From contig JBCBQC010000034.1 of assembly GCA_039820405.1 (NCBI GenBank), positions 1-58,987 of the forward strand: a stretch of DNA of 58,987 nucleotides, read 5' to 3'. The stretch's first letter is position 1, and every line of letters begins with the position of its first letter. Below are positions 52,501 to 58,987 of this stretch, piece after piece. The position numbers and the translations under genes were made by a program. The DNA comes from CALLVY01 sp937899855 (GTDB taxonomy: Bacteria > Bacteroidota > Bacteroidia > Chitinophagales > Saprospiraceae). The notes beneath the pieces were generated by a model. The model was not told the DNA's origin. It saw nothing but the letters and a program-made list of their open reading frames with translations, and did not search any database.

Positions 52501-54868
52501 CGACCAACTGAACCAATACTTCGTGGGCTACCAGCAAATCCTGTCCAAAAATCGGGTCAGCCTCGGCGAGGCCCCACTCGATACCCTACTGCGGGTGCTC
52601 AACGACAAAATCGATTACGATCCCACGAGCGAGACGCTGGGGGAAATCATCCGCAGCCCCTTCACCAAAAGCATTTACGACGACTTTCTCCAACTGCCCG
52701 AAAAACGCGATCCCAACCACATCCTCCACCTGCGTCGCAGCGTGGATGGCCACTTTTTCTTCGCCGTCAACCAACAGTTTTTCGTCATTCCACCCCCGCG
52801 CAGCTATCGCGAAAATTGGGAAGGCGATCTGCTGGCCGCCACCGCCCACCGGGGGCTCAAGTGGGTGCAAAACGGCCAGCGCGATAACGTGATCGATCTA
52901 CCGGATCGCTTGGACCGCAATTTTCAGTTGCGTCCCCTGCCACCGGGTTCGGAAAACCTGCGGATTGCCATCCTGCCCTCCGCCTGGACGCCCGCTGCGA
53001 TGCCACAGGTCCTGGTATCGGTACTGCCCAAGGAGGCGGGCGCACAAGTCCAACTGGCCAATAACGACCGCGAATACCGCAGCCACCAATTCCAGGCCCT
53101 CCGTCCCACCCTCCGGATGCAGGATCGGGATTTGCTCAGCGTCGTCAACCGGGGCCGCGTCGGCTTTTTCCTCCAACGCAATCCCAAAAACCACCTGATG
53201 CGCAACCTGTGGATCAACGGTCGGCGCGGTCGCTTCTATCCTCTGGGGAGCGACTTCCTCTGGGCCTACCACTACAGCCGCGCCATCGAAACGGCTTATG
53301 CCCCCCGCCCCGAATGGCGCGATAAAGACGTCCAAGTCTCCATCGACTACGAGCTGACCCGGGAGCTCCAGCAGCTTTTTGCGGCCCACTTTTCCGACGG
53401 TGACCAACGCCAACTGGCCCTTTCGGTGGTGGATGGCCAGGGGCGGATTCGGGCCATCGTCGACGCCAAACCCGACCTGGACCTCATCGATCCCAACGAC
53501 AACCGCGCCCTGCGTCGCCGACGGCGCGAGCTTTACCTCAATGGCAACTCGGGGCGCGAACGCGAGCTCAACGGCAACCTCAACCTGCTGCACATGAAGA
53601 TCGGTCCGGGCTCCTCCATCAAGCCGATCATCGCACTGGGGGTGACTTCGCAAAAACGCCTGCCCTGGCGCGAGCTGCGACAGGTGGACGTGACCGCGAC
53701 GCTGGGGGAGGGCCTGCGCAATCCCGAGATGGGCCACCTCCGCTACTACGGTGGTCAGCTCCTGGCGGGGACCAGCCGCTACCAGCGTAAAAAGTTTGAA
53801 TGGAACCTCAAGGATGCCGAGTACCAGGCTTTTGACTACCGCAGCTACCTGGCCAAATCGAGTAACCTCTACCACTCCCTGATCGTCTACTTGGGTGCTT
53901 TTCCGGCGAGCCGCCTGGAACGGATGCGCTTGCGCTTGAATCGGGGGGCGGGAGTGGCCGATGGGCTGCTGCGACCCTACCGCCCCAACACGACGGATTT
54001 TCCCGCTTTTCGCTTTGGGGAGGGGCCGGTACTGACCTTTAGCGCGGAGCAGTGGCCGCGATCCCGTTCCGGTCGGTCCGAGGCGACGGCCAGTACGCTC
54101 TACTTTGGCAATCCCGCTTCTATTTTGGCCGACGGCTTGCGCAAAAACTTTGGCCTGCCGACGATATCGACCACGGGGCTGCAGCGCAACGAGAACTTTG
54201 ACGCTCCCCGCGATAGCATTTTTGAGCGTTCGCCCCTGCGCAGTTATTGCTACCCGGAGTACTCCGAGTTTTTTCAGATCAACCGCAACTGTACGGTCCG
54301 CGATGGCTTCGTGACGGGTTTGGTACAGGCGACGGTGGGCGGCTATCCGCTCAAGGTGACGCCGCTGAAGATGGCGGAGTTGTCGGCCCGGATGTTCCGC
54401 TACGATCGCGAGTACCGGCTCACCTTGGACGACCGGCCGAATTACCGCCCCGCGCTGCGCTGGGATACGGGCGATTGGGAAGGCGACTACCTGTCCTTTT
54501 ATCAGGAGGAGATCCTAGCCAGCTTGGAGGCGGTGGTGAAGACGGGGGGAACGGCCGCTTTTCTCGAACCCTACCTACGGGCCCGCCGGGCCGCTACGGG
54601 CTATCATTACTACGCCAAAACCGGTACGATCAGTGCCTCGGACCGCGAACGGGAGGACGACAAATTGTTTATGATTACCATCAGCAAGACCGACCTGGTG
54701 CGGGCCAGTCCCGAGGCCTTGCGCAACAATCGCTTTTATACCCTTTACGTGGCGGGCTACTACTTTACCGAGCACGATCGAGCCTTGTTGGAGGCCATCA
54801 TCACTCGGGTGGAAAATGCAAACCTCTTTAAAAACTATATGAATGGAACGGATTCCCCCGGCTACTAG
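49535..54868 (+). CDS. Giant polytopic membrane protein with C-terminal penicillin-binding transpeptidase domain
   Basis: ATG 49535 gives 1777 aa. Two membrane segments at the start (5-27, 37-57) are followed by an extracytoplasmic domain of about 350 residues. About eleven further membrane segments lie between 415 and 970, including a stretch near 895-925 (FFGQDLPVISLTSVF) recalling the C-terminal signature of SEDS glycan polymerases (FtsW/RodA), though the rest of that family is not recognisable. The periplasmic C-terminal half is a class-B-like transpeptidase with S1360-S-I-K1363, S1442-S-N1444 and K1695-T-G-T, plus VTPLKMAEL before the last motif. All three active-site motifs are intact, so it should bind beta-lactams and cross-link peptidoglycan. 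The next gene overlaps by 26 bp. A polymerase-transpeptidase fusion is the likeliest reading but needs structure-based checking. Confidence 0.8.
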   Translation: MPTVFTLSGLLIGTLLLMATLSVLWTKAHYRRFYLLTTALLLQTLFALLVIAQYTQPHNGEVFANADYHRLEHLGFGFRDSLRLVDSLAPTKALWDQQNGRVHIYSDSTGNALLLDQYFEPFFVERAGTYQLLNNCYPLDVSEGLRLYRDDQLLLELRIEADGKGRATYECYHAGSDRRARCDFDRELQIGYPLLDLIQKSGLPLAPRLEELLRACYLLRTRTGEADRPLGPLVFFPSARFHRTPGLKVAGATGPAFECRAGRLRFRDSLAYGQRFFTGIGQRKSAVARLERQEPYTHWRYELPLRYQLRRDSVNNLFVCSNYETVAQNILGAGFFYPAFERPDNWNHVNGDLRYYRGPAGEQLRFRLIDHQGELPEQAQIFGANEVFSLATRNRESQLGWHFQVADFRATNPLRVRYLYAFVLGFFILALGSLYLVSLDPYDPQVTRRGLLLETQIYLVMGVLLPIRIILQWRMSTFPPTEDIGVNTFALLRSFQHFRSTILLLLLFFVLRCLLLPQLRYWWRERWYRYEPSWVQALRYWWRRALVGEDFVAYVSTYLGALLVGSLLLAFNDRLVRIALPVGLYFFFYYYNRQRPLSTRPWWQPSPFVLFNALVALVYLSLRDAGFAVIFLLFLLLARAFDQYIRLREGRSQHLRRDVLLFVLASFGMALALRFGTSLIRWTFYVLTEFPQWSFALLLLALLAVLSYFLRALAQSWPGAWRYRQGVLRVFPGGLLLLGLLVVVARGDYLSRQVDHFSYVRFRAEIQQKPIDEILLATDFNSKAAADALRAAQNQWFINTYLEESKKNRGSYFTLQEHFNKGVSYLTQTTDLVVPRYLIAEHSEWLVKCLIVLWLALAFFFFHRHRLDRGPANLVFQLLLLLFTITYFIWLTATNRFIFFGQDLPVISLTSVFTLVLSFGIFVTIIWQAYRIPPAVERRSVASLHHLLQSLFPFAVILLLGLMIQRKTTVYPNKRFDVNRAISQVKSDVDQLNQYFVGYQQILSKNRVSLGEAPLDTLLRVLNDKIDYDPTSETLGEIIRSPFTKSIYDDFLQLPEKRDPNHILHLRRSVDGHFFFAVNQQFFVIPPPRSYRENWEGDLLAATAHRGLKWVQNGQRDNVIDLPDRLDRNFQLRPLPPGSENLRIAILPSAWTPAAMPQVLVSVLPKEAGAQVQLANNDREYRSHQFQALRPTLRMQDRDLLSVVNRGRVGFFLQRNPKNHLMRNLWINGRRGRFYPLGSDFLWAYHYSRAIETAYAPRPEWRDKDVQVSIDYELTRELQQLFAAHFSDGDQRQLALSVVDGQGRIRAIVDAKPDLDLIDPNDNRALRRRRRELYLNGNSGRERELNGNLNLLHMKIGPGSSIKPIIALGVTSQKRLPWRELRQVDVTATLGEGLRNPEMGHLRYYGGQLLAGTSRYQRKKFEWNLKDAEYQAFDYRSYLAKSSNLYHSLIVYLGAFPASRLERMRLRLNRGAGVADGLLRPYRPNTTDFPAFRFGEGPVLTFSAEQWPRSRSGRSEATASTLYFGNPASILADGLRKNFGLPTISTTGLQRNENFDAPRDSIFERSPLRSYCYPEYSEFFQINRNCTVRDGFVTGLVQATVGGYPLKVTPLKMAELSARMFRYDREYRLTLDDRPNYRPALRWDTGDWEGDYLSFYQEEILASLEAVVKTGGTAAFLEPYLRARRAATGYHYYAKTGTISASDREREDDKLFMITISKTDLVRASPEALRNNRFYTLYVAGYYFTEHDRALLEAIITRVENANLFKNYMNGTDSPGY

Positions 54869-55361
54869 TCGAAATGATTATCGCTTTTCATCAATTTTGA
54901 TGATATTAACCCTCCTCGTGGGGGTGTACCTTAGTATTAGTCTTTCGACGGATACTAAGGTCGCCTACGACTTTGACCGGGAGCTGGCCGCTCCCCACGA
55001 ATTGCGGGCGGAGCGCCACTTGGGTTACTTTCAGTTGGAGGCCTTCTTGCGGGAAGTGGACCGCCTGAGCTTTCGGAAAAGTTTGGAGATTCAGCCTACG
55101 GCCGATCGAAAAAAAATTTGTTTCTTACGAGGTAAAGTAGACCAAAATACCTTTGACATTACCTTTTACAACCGCATCCAATACCAGGATCTGAGTCGAC
55201 TGCACCATCTACCGTTTCGCCTAATCAACGAGGCGGACCGCTACGGTTTTGAAGCGGAGGTCAAGCAGATTGATTCCGTGGAGTACCTCTACCTGACCAA
55301 TGACGTGATCATGGGCGTGCTCCAACGGGTGGATGCCGAATATTCAAACGAGCGATTATGA
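54843..55361 (+). CDS. Single-pass membrane protein of unknown function
   Basis: The 172-residue protein overlaps the end of the transpeptidase gene by 26 bp, in another frame. One membrane segment (FSSILMILTLLVGVYLSISLS, about 15-35) precedes an extracytoplasmic domain with DTKVAYDFDRELAAPHE and ICFLRGKVDQNTFDITFYNRI. I recognise no family. The stop overlaps the next ATG (ATGA). Tight coupling to its neighbours implies a subunit of the same complex. Confidence 0.75.
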   Translation: MERIPPATSRNDYRFSSILMILTLLVGVYLSISLSTDTKVAYDFDRELAAPHELRAERHLGYFQLEAFLREVDRLSFRKSLEIQPTADRKKICFLRGKVDQNTFDITFYNRIQYQDLSRLHHLPFRLINEADRYGFEAEVKQIDSVEYLYLTNDVIMGVLQRVDAEYSNERL

Positions 55362-55735
55362 TGAATCGATTGAAGCAGCTGTGGTACCGCTTGCGCAGTT
55401 GTCCCATCTGTGGGCAGCGGGGCAATCCACCCCGTACAGCTTGTGCCCGCTGTGGGTACAACTGGGCCGCCGAGACGCGGGAGCTGACCGCGCTCCAGTT
55501 GCGGCTGGACGCCGTTTGCCCTCCCCGCGACTACGTTCCCACCCCGGCCCTCGTCGGGTCCCTGTCCTACTACCGCGTGGACTTGCGCACCGACGAAAGC
55601 GACCTGCGTACCGCCCGGCTGTACCGGGGGCTGCAAGCCCTCGGGCGGCAGGCGCCAAGCCCGGCTGGTCCGGCACCGGTACGGGAGATGCAAGCTTTTC
55701 CGATTATTCCGCCAACACCAGAAACGAAACAATGA
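55358..55735 (+). CDS. Small zinc-ribbon protein
   Basis: The 125-residue product begins at ATG 55358 (or 55361), overlapping the previous stop. CPICGQ and CARCGY, 13 residues apart, form a four-Cys zinc ribbon near residues 15-35. The rest is Pro/Arg-rich and low in complexity. It ends in an ATGA overlap with the DUF4407 gene. Both overlaps argue that it is a real, translated gene. Its role is unknown, possibly a cytosolic adaptor. Confidence 0.7.
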   Translation: MMNRLKQLWYRLRSCPICGQRGNPPRTACARCGYNWAAETRELTALQLRLDAVCPPRDYVPTPALVGSLSYYRVDLRTDESDLRTARLYRGLQALGRQAPSPAGPAPVREMQAFPIIPPTPETKQ

Positions 55736-57048
55736 AGAGCCTCAACTACTTTTTTTGGTTTTGCTCGGGAGCCGACACCGAAGTACTGGAGCAATGCCCC
55801 ACCGACCAACGCAAGTACACCAGCATTGGCGTCATCATCTTCTTGGTGGCCTGCTTTGCGGCCCTGGCCATGTTTTTTGCCATCCAGACCATCGTCAAAA
55901 CCTGGGCCATGGCCCTGGGAATTTCCCTCCTCTGGGGGGTACTCATCCTCTTCCTCGACCGGCTGATCGTAAGTACCATCGTCAAGTCGGATACCTGGCA
56001 GCGGCAAATGCTATCGGCCCTACCGCGGATCCTCCTTGCCGCCATCATCGCCATCGTCATCAGTCGACCCATCGAGATCAAACTGTTTGAGGAATTGATT
56101 CAACAACAAATCATGAATGACTTGTTGACCGAGCAGGAGGAGTACAAACGGCGCAAGGAATCGCTCAACGAGATGGATGACCTGGAGGCGCAGATTTTTG
56201 AATTGGGCAATAATGCCTCCAACCTGGATTCGATCCTGGCCCTGGGCGAACCCGAGACCTACGCCTACCGAGCCCTCCTCGAAGACCTGGAGCAGGCCGA
56301 AAAGGAACGCGACCGGACCGTCAGTAAGTACGGGGCTCGGGTTGACGAACTCCGGCGGCAGCGGCGCTCGCTCCGGGATACCACCAATACCGATTATTAC
56401 GAACGCCAGGAAATTCCTCCCGTCGATAGCCTCGGTACTTGGGTCAAACGCTGGGTGCCCAAGACGGGGACGGAACAGGCCCTCCAGCAGGCGGACCGCG
56501 AGTATTACTCCAAACGCTCCCTCATCCGCAAGGCCAAGCAGCGGGTGGATCAATTGGAAGGGGAGGTCCGTACGACGGTACAAGCTTTTCAGGACAGCCT
56601 GAGCACCTTGCGTTCGGAATTGGTGATGCAGCGGCGGGGCATCGAGGACGATCGCGAGCGGGTGGTGGCGGCCATCCAAACGGACCTCGACACCAAGCAA
56701 GCCATCAACGACCAGTACGGCAATACTTTTTTCAAACAACTGCGCGCCCTCAATAACCTCGGCTACGATGTGGATACCCAAGGGGAGCAGCAGATCAACT
56801 CCTTATGGTACATCAAGTGGATGATCTTTTTGCTCTTCTTCGTCATCGAACTGTCGCCGGTATTCGTCAAACTGATCGCCCCCAGTTCGGCTTACGACTA
56901 CGCTTGTCAAGCCAAGTCGGGAGCGGACTATCAAATCTTTCGGGAGAATATGGAGGCGCGCAAATACGTTGCAGAGGTGCTGCGCGACAAGTGGAAACGC
57001 GAACAGTTGGAGCGCGATAATCCCTTCGATGGGAAGCGTCCCTCCTAA
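55732..57048 (+). CDS. DUF4407 membrane protein
   Basis: ATG 55732 (438 aa) overlaps the preceding TGA by 4 bp; longer frames upstream are only the shadow of the zinc-ribbon gene. Three N-terminal membrane segments (YTSIGVIIFLVACFAALAMFF, WAMALGISLLWGVLILFLD, and ILLAAIIAIVISRPIEIKLF) are followed by a long coiled-coil region (about 125-330, DLEQAEKERDRTVSKYGARV, AKQRVDQLEGEVRTTVQ). A last membrane segment (WMIFLLFFVIELSPVFVKLI, about 362-381) closes it. This is the DUF4407 layout. Family members have no settled function. With its periplasmic or cytosolic coiled coil it could be a structural part of the envelope complex. Confidence 0.87.
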   Translation: MKSLNYFFWFCSGADTEVLEQCPTDQRKYTSIGVIIFLVACFAALAMFFAIQTIVKTWAMALGISLLWGVLILFLDRLIVSTIVKSDTWQRQMLSALPRILLAAIIAIVISRPIEIKLFEELIQQQIMNDLLTEQEEYKRRKESLNEMDDLEAQIFELGNNASNLDSILALGEPETYAYRALLEDLEQAEKERDRTVSKYGARVDELRRQRRSLRDTTNTDYYERQEIPPVDSLGTWVKRWVPKTGTEQALQQADREYYSKRSLIRKAKQRVDQLEGEVRTTVQAFQDSLSTLRSELVMQRRGIEDDRERVVAAIQTDLDTKQAINDQYGNTFFKQLRALNNLGYDVDTQGEQQINSLWYIKWMIFLLFFVIELSPVFVKLIAPSSAYDYACQAKSGADYQIFRENMEARKYVAEVLRDKWKREQLERDNPFDGKRPS

Positions 57049-57117
57049 GCGGGCGCAGCGAATCCCCCACACTTGGGAAGCCACCCCCGCGGTGGACTAG
57101 AAAAACAAACCAAACCA

Positions 57118-58987
57118 ATGGCCTTTACCCTCGAACGCGAACTGCTGAATTTTTTACAAGATCGGGAAGCGATCATTCAGGCGACGATCAATCAAAAATT
57201 GGCGGGGCAGAATCTCCAGTCACTGCTCAACCAAAATCTCCACCACCGCCAGAGTCAATCACAACTGCTGGTGGAGGACATCATCCGCGAGGTCATCGAC
57301 CTGGTGGGGCAGACCGTTAGCCAGGCCAGTATGATCGTCCAGGCTTGGGAACCCCAAAAGTCGGCGGGCCCTTACCACCTGAGTTTTTTGCCCCAGTACA
57401 CGCTCAAGGGACGGGAAGAAGGCCGGTATATTTTGCCACGGACGGCCACGGGTGCACTGGTGGACCTGCGTTATCAGGTCGAACGAGCGGCCCCCCAGAC
57501 CCTGCCAAGAGCCGCTCGCCAGAGCTCTCCCCTGTCCCTCATTTACCAGGAATTGTTTTGCGAGACTGATGCGGCCCAGGCCAATCCCTTTCGGGGCAGT
57601 ACCACCCAGTGGATGGCGGCGGTCATCGACCACTTGATCCTCGGGGCACCCTACGGTGCCAAGCTGGCGGGAGTGGCCTATTACAAGCGGGCCGCGGCGG
57701 CCCACCGCCAGCAAAAACGTCGCCTACACTGGCTACACATTCCCGGTCACCTACTCGGGGTGGAGGGCATTGAGCGGTGGTGTACGGAAGCCCTGCGCTT
57801 TTTTAATCACCACGAATACCGCCAGGTCGATCCCCCCTTGCACTGGCCCCACAATGAGGCGTTTCGGATGCGGGAGCCGCCGCCGCTGGTGCTGCTGGTG
57901 AGGGCTTATCTGGTTGGGCTCTGGCTGCGGGTGGCTTTTTACGGCTCCGATCTGGGGGAGGATTGGTGGGCATTTTTGGAGCGGGAATCGTACCTGGATC
58001 AGATCAGGGCCCTGGATGCGGAGGACCCGGCAGCGGAGTACTTGCTCAATTTTGAGAGCTTGAAAGGGCAGTTGCGGCGTTTGCGGGAGCAACTGGCGGC
58101 GGAGCGCCATCCCGCGGGACCAGATTACGAATACTGCTACCTCTTGCCCTTCCGCAAAAACGACAAGTTTAAAATTGAGGGCGCCAGCATGGGCATTACC
58201 CAAGCTCCGCAGGCCGACTCGGTACTCCTGCTGACGGATTACGAACTGGGGGATGTTTTTTTCGACTGGGTGGCCCCCTGGATCGGTCGGATTTTTAACC
58301 TGCTGGAGGACCTGGAGCGGGCCGATAAGATTCGGGTCTACGCGCTGGATGGGGGTTGGAAAATTTTTAACCAACAACTGCGGCACAACATCCAACGGCA
58401 CCTGCGCGCCCTGCGCAATGTTCAGAACGTGGAAAAAATCCCGGACCTGATTGAGGACATCGACTTCCTGGTTGGCCTGACCGAGCACATGGCTACGGAG
58501 CGCGACATGCGGCATTACATCCTGGGGGCTACGGAGGAAAGTGCGGAAAAACAGCTACGCTCCTGCGATTTGCAGACGGACATCGTCGGTTTTATGGTGG
58601 GGGTATTGCGGGAAGACCATCTGAACCAACACATCAACTACTATTTTCCGAGTCGCAGTACGCGCAAACTGCTGCGCCGCTCGGGTCCCGATATTTTACA
58701 ATACGATCCCCTGACTGAGGTCACCCCCCTGCGGACCAACCCGGAGGTGGCCCGCCTGATTTTCAAAGACCTACTGACCAATGCCATCAAAAACGTCAAC
58801 GGGGAGGCTCCCCAGGTGCGGATTCGGGTAAACGCCACCGAAGCGGGCTGGCGCGTAACCATCGAAAACAACCACGCCATCGATGCGCACTGGATGCAAC
58901 GGATCAACAGTACCGACGAGAGTATACTGGATTCGGTCGAAAATCTGGGCATTTACATGTACAAACGCTGCGCCCGGGTCCTGGGCT
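57118..58987 (+). CDS. GHKL-type (histidine-kinase-like) ATPase, 3' partial
   Basis: The frame opens at ATG 57118, 69 bp after the DUF4407 stop, and runs off the window (623 codons seen). The first 500 residues are helical and unlike known sensor domains; a short hydrophobic stretch (PPPLVLLVRAYLVGLWL) is not clearly a membrane segment. Near residue 420 there is a His-rich helix (NQQLRHNIQRHL) that could hold a phosphoacceptor. From about residue 555 on, IFKDLLTNAIKN matches the N box of HATPase_c domains, followed by VTIENNHAID in the G1-box position and by NLGIYMYKR. ATP binding is therefore likely; kinase activity is uncertain. It is the last visible gene of the envelope cluster. Confidence 0.75.
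   Translation, partial: MAFTLERELLNFLQDREAIIQATINQKLAGQNLQSLLNQNLHHRQSQSQLLVEDIIREVIDLVGQTVSQASMIVQAWEPQKSAGPYHLSFLPQYTLKGREEGRYILPRTATGALVDLRYQVERAAPQTLPRAARQSSPLSLIYQELFCETDAAQANPFRGSTTQWMAAVIDHLILGAPYGAKLAGVAYYKRAAAAHRQQKRRLHWLHIPGHLLGVEGIERWCTEALRFFNHHEYRQVDPPLHWPHNEAFRMREPPPLVLLVRAYLVGLWLRVAFYGSDLGEDWWAFLERESYLDQIRALDAEDPAAEYLLNFESLKGQLRRLREQLAAERHPAGPDYEYCYLLPFRKNDKFKIEGASMGITQAPQADSVLLLTDYELGDVFFDWVAPWIGRIFNLLEDLERADKIRVYALDGGWKIFNQQLRHNIQRHLRALRNVQNVEKIPDLIEDIDFLVGLTEHMATERDMRHYILGATEESAEKQLRSCDLQTDIVGFMVGVLREDHLNQHINYYFPSRSTRKLLRRSGPDILQYDPLTEVTPLRTNPEVARLIFKDLLTNAIKNVNGEAPQVRIRVNATEAGWRVTIENNHAIDAHWMQRINSTDESILDSVENLGIYMYKRCARVLG

Noticed and set aside
52898..53875. 325-codon frame antisense to the transpeptidase region
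   Set aside because: It overlaps the coding sequence containing the SxxK motif; no independent support.
55333..55731. 571-residue version of the DUF4407 protein
   Set aside because: The added N-terminal part is the zinc-ribbon gene in another frame; the ATG at 55732 with ATGA overlap gives the expected membrane N-terminus.
1..58987. tRNA, rRNA, CRISPR array or prophage
   Set aside because: No cloverleaf, rRNA signature, regularly spaced repeats or phage structural genes were seen in any intergenic space.

Overview
The window looks like a chromosomal segment of a GC-rich, free-living Bacteroidota, most likely of the Saprospiria type (inference). Supporting signs are a SusC-like outer-membrane receptor with a carboxypeptidase-regulatory plug, DUF2807 proteins, a 7TM-AraC regulator, a caspase-fold protease, DUF4407 and YcxB-like proteins, and several promoters with the Bacteroidota -7 box TAnnTTTG. 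I see no rRNA, tRNA or CRISPR. One intact IS66-type element is present.

Layout. (1) 1-10430: end of a pectate-lyase-like/pseudo-esterase protein, a di-heme peroxidase, a CmlA-like diiron oxygenase, a TonB-type receptor, two tandem DUF2807 proteins and a membrane AraC regulator. (2) 10600-20604: one co-directional run mixing alpha-glucan enzymes (serine hydrolase with CBM48, GH13 amylase, GT5 glycogen synthase) with NRPS accessory enzymes (stand-alone condensation domain, SyrP-like oxygenase, type II thioesterase) and an S41 protease. No adenylation or carrier domain is present. (3) 20698-29283: HAD phosphatase, AraC regulator, unknown secreted protein, then a caspase next to a histidine kinase/response regulator pair. 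(4) 29284-42928: a storage-lipid locus with a GET3/ArsA ATPase, four granule-protein-like coiled-coil proteins, a BTAD (SARP-type) regulator, a WS/DGAT acyltransferase fused to SCP2, GpsA, a 1092-residue GPAT-HAD-AGPAT fusion and an esterase. It is split by the IS66 element. (5) 42956-58987: an envelope cluster with a lipoprotein, an actin/Hsp70-fold ATPase, a membrane-anchored coiled-coil protein, a 1777-residue polytopic protein ending in a complete penicillin-binding transpeptidase domain, three translationally coupled small/membrane genes including DUF4407, and a GHKL ATPase cut by the window end.

Two cis-regulatory patterns tie genes together. GTAAC direct repeats with an 11-bp period end 10 bp upstream of a -7 box before two of the granule-protein genes, the geometry expected for the BTAD regulator encoded nearby. 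AGATAA-N4-AGATAA ends 12 bp upstream of a -7 box before the caspase, the lipoprotein and the transpeptidase giant, suggesting one activator links the caspase locus with the envelope cluster. The envelope cluster plus this motif, and the lipid locus plus its repeats, are the best candidates for undescribed systems.
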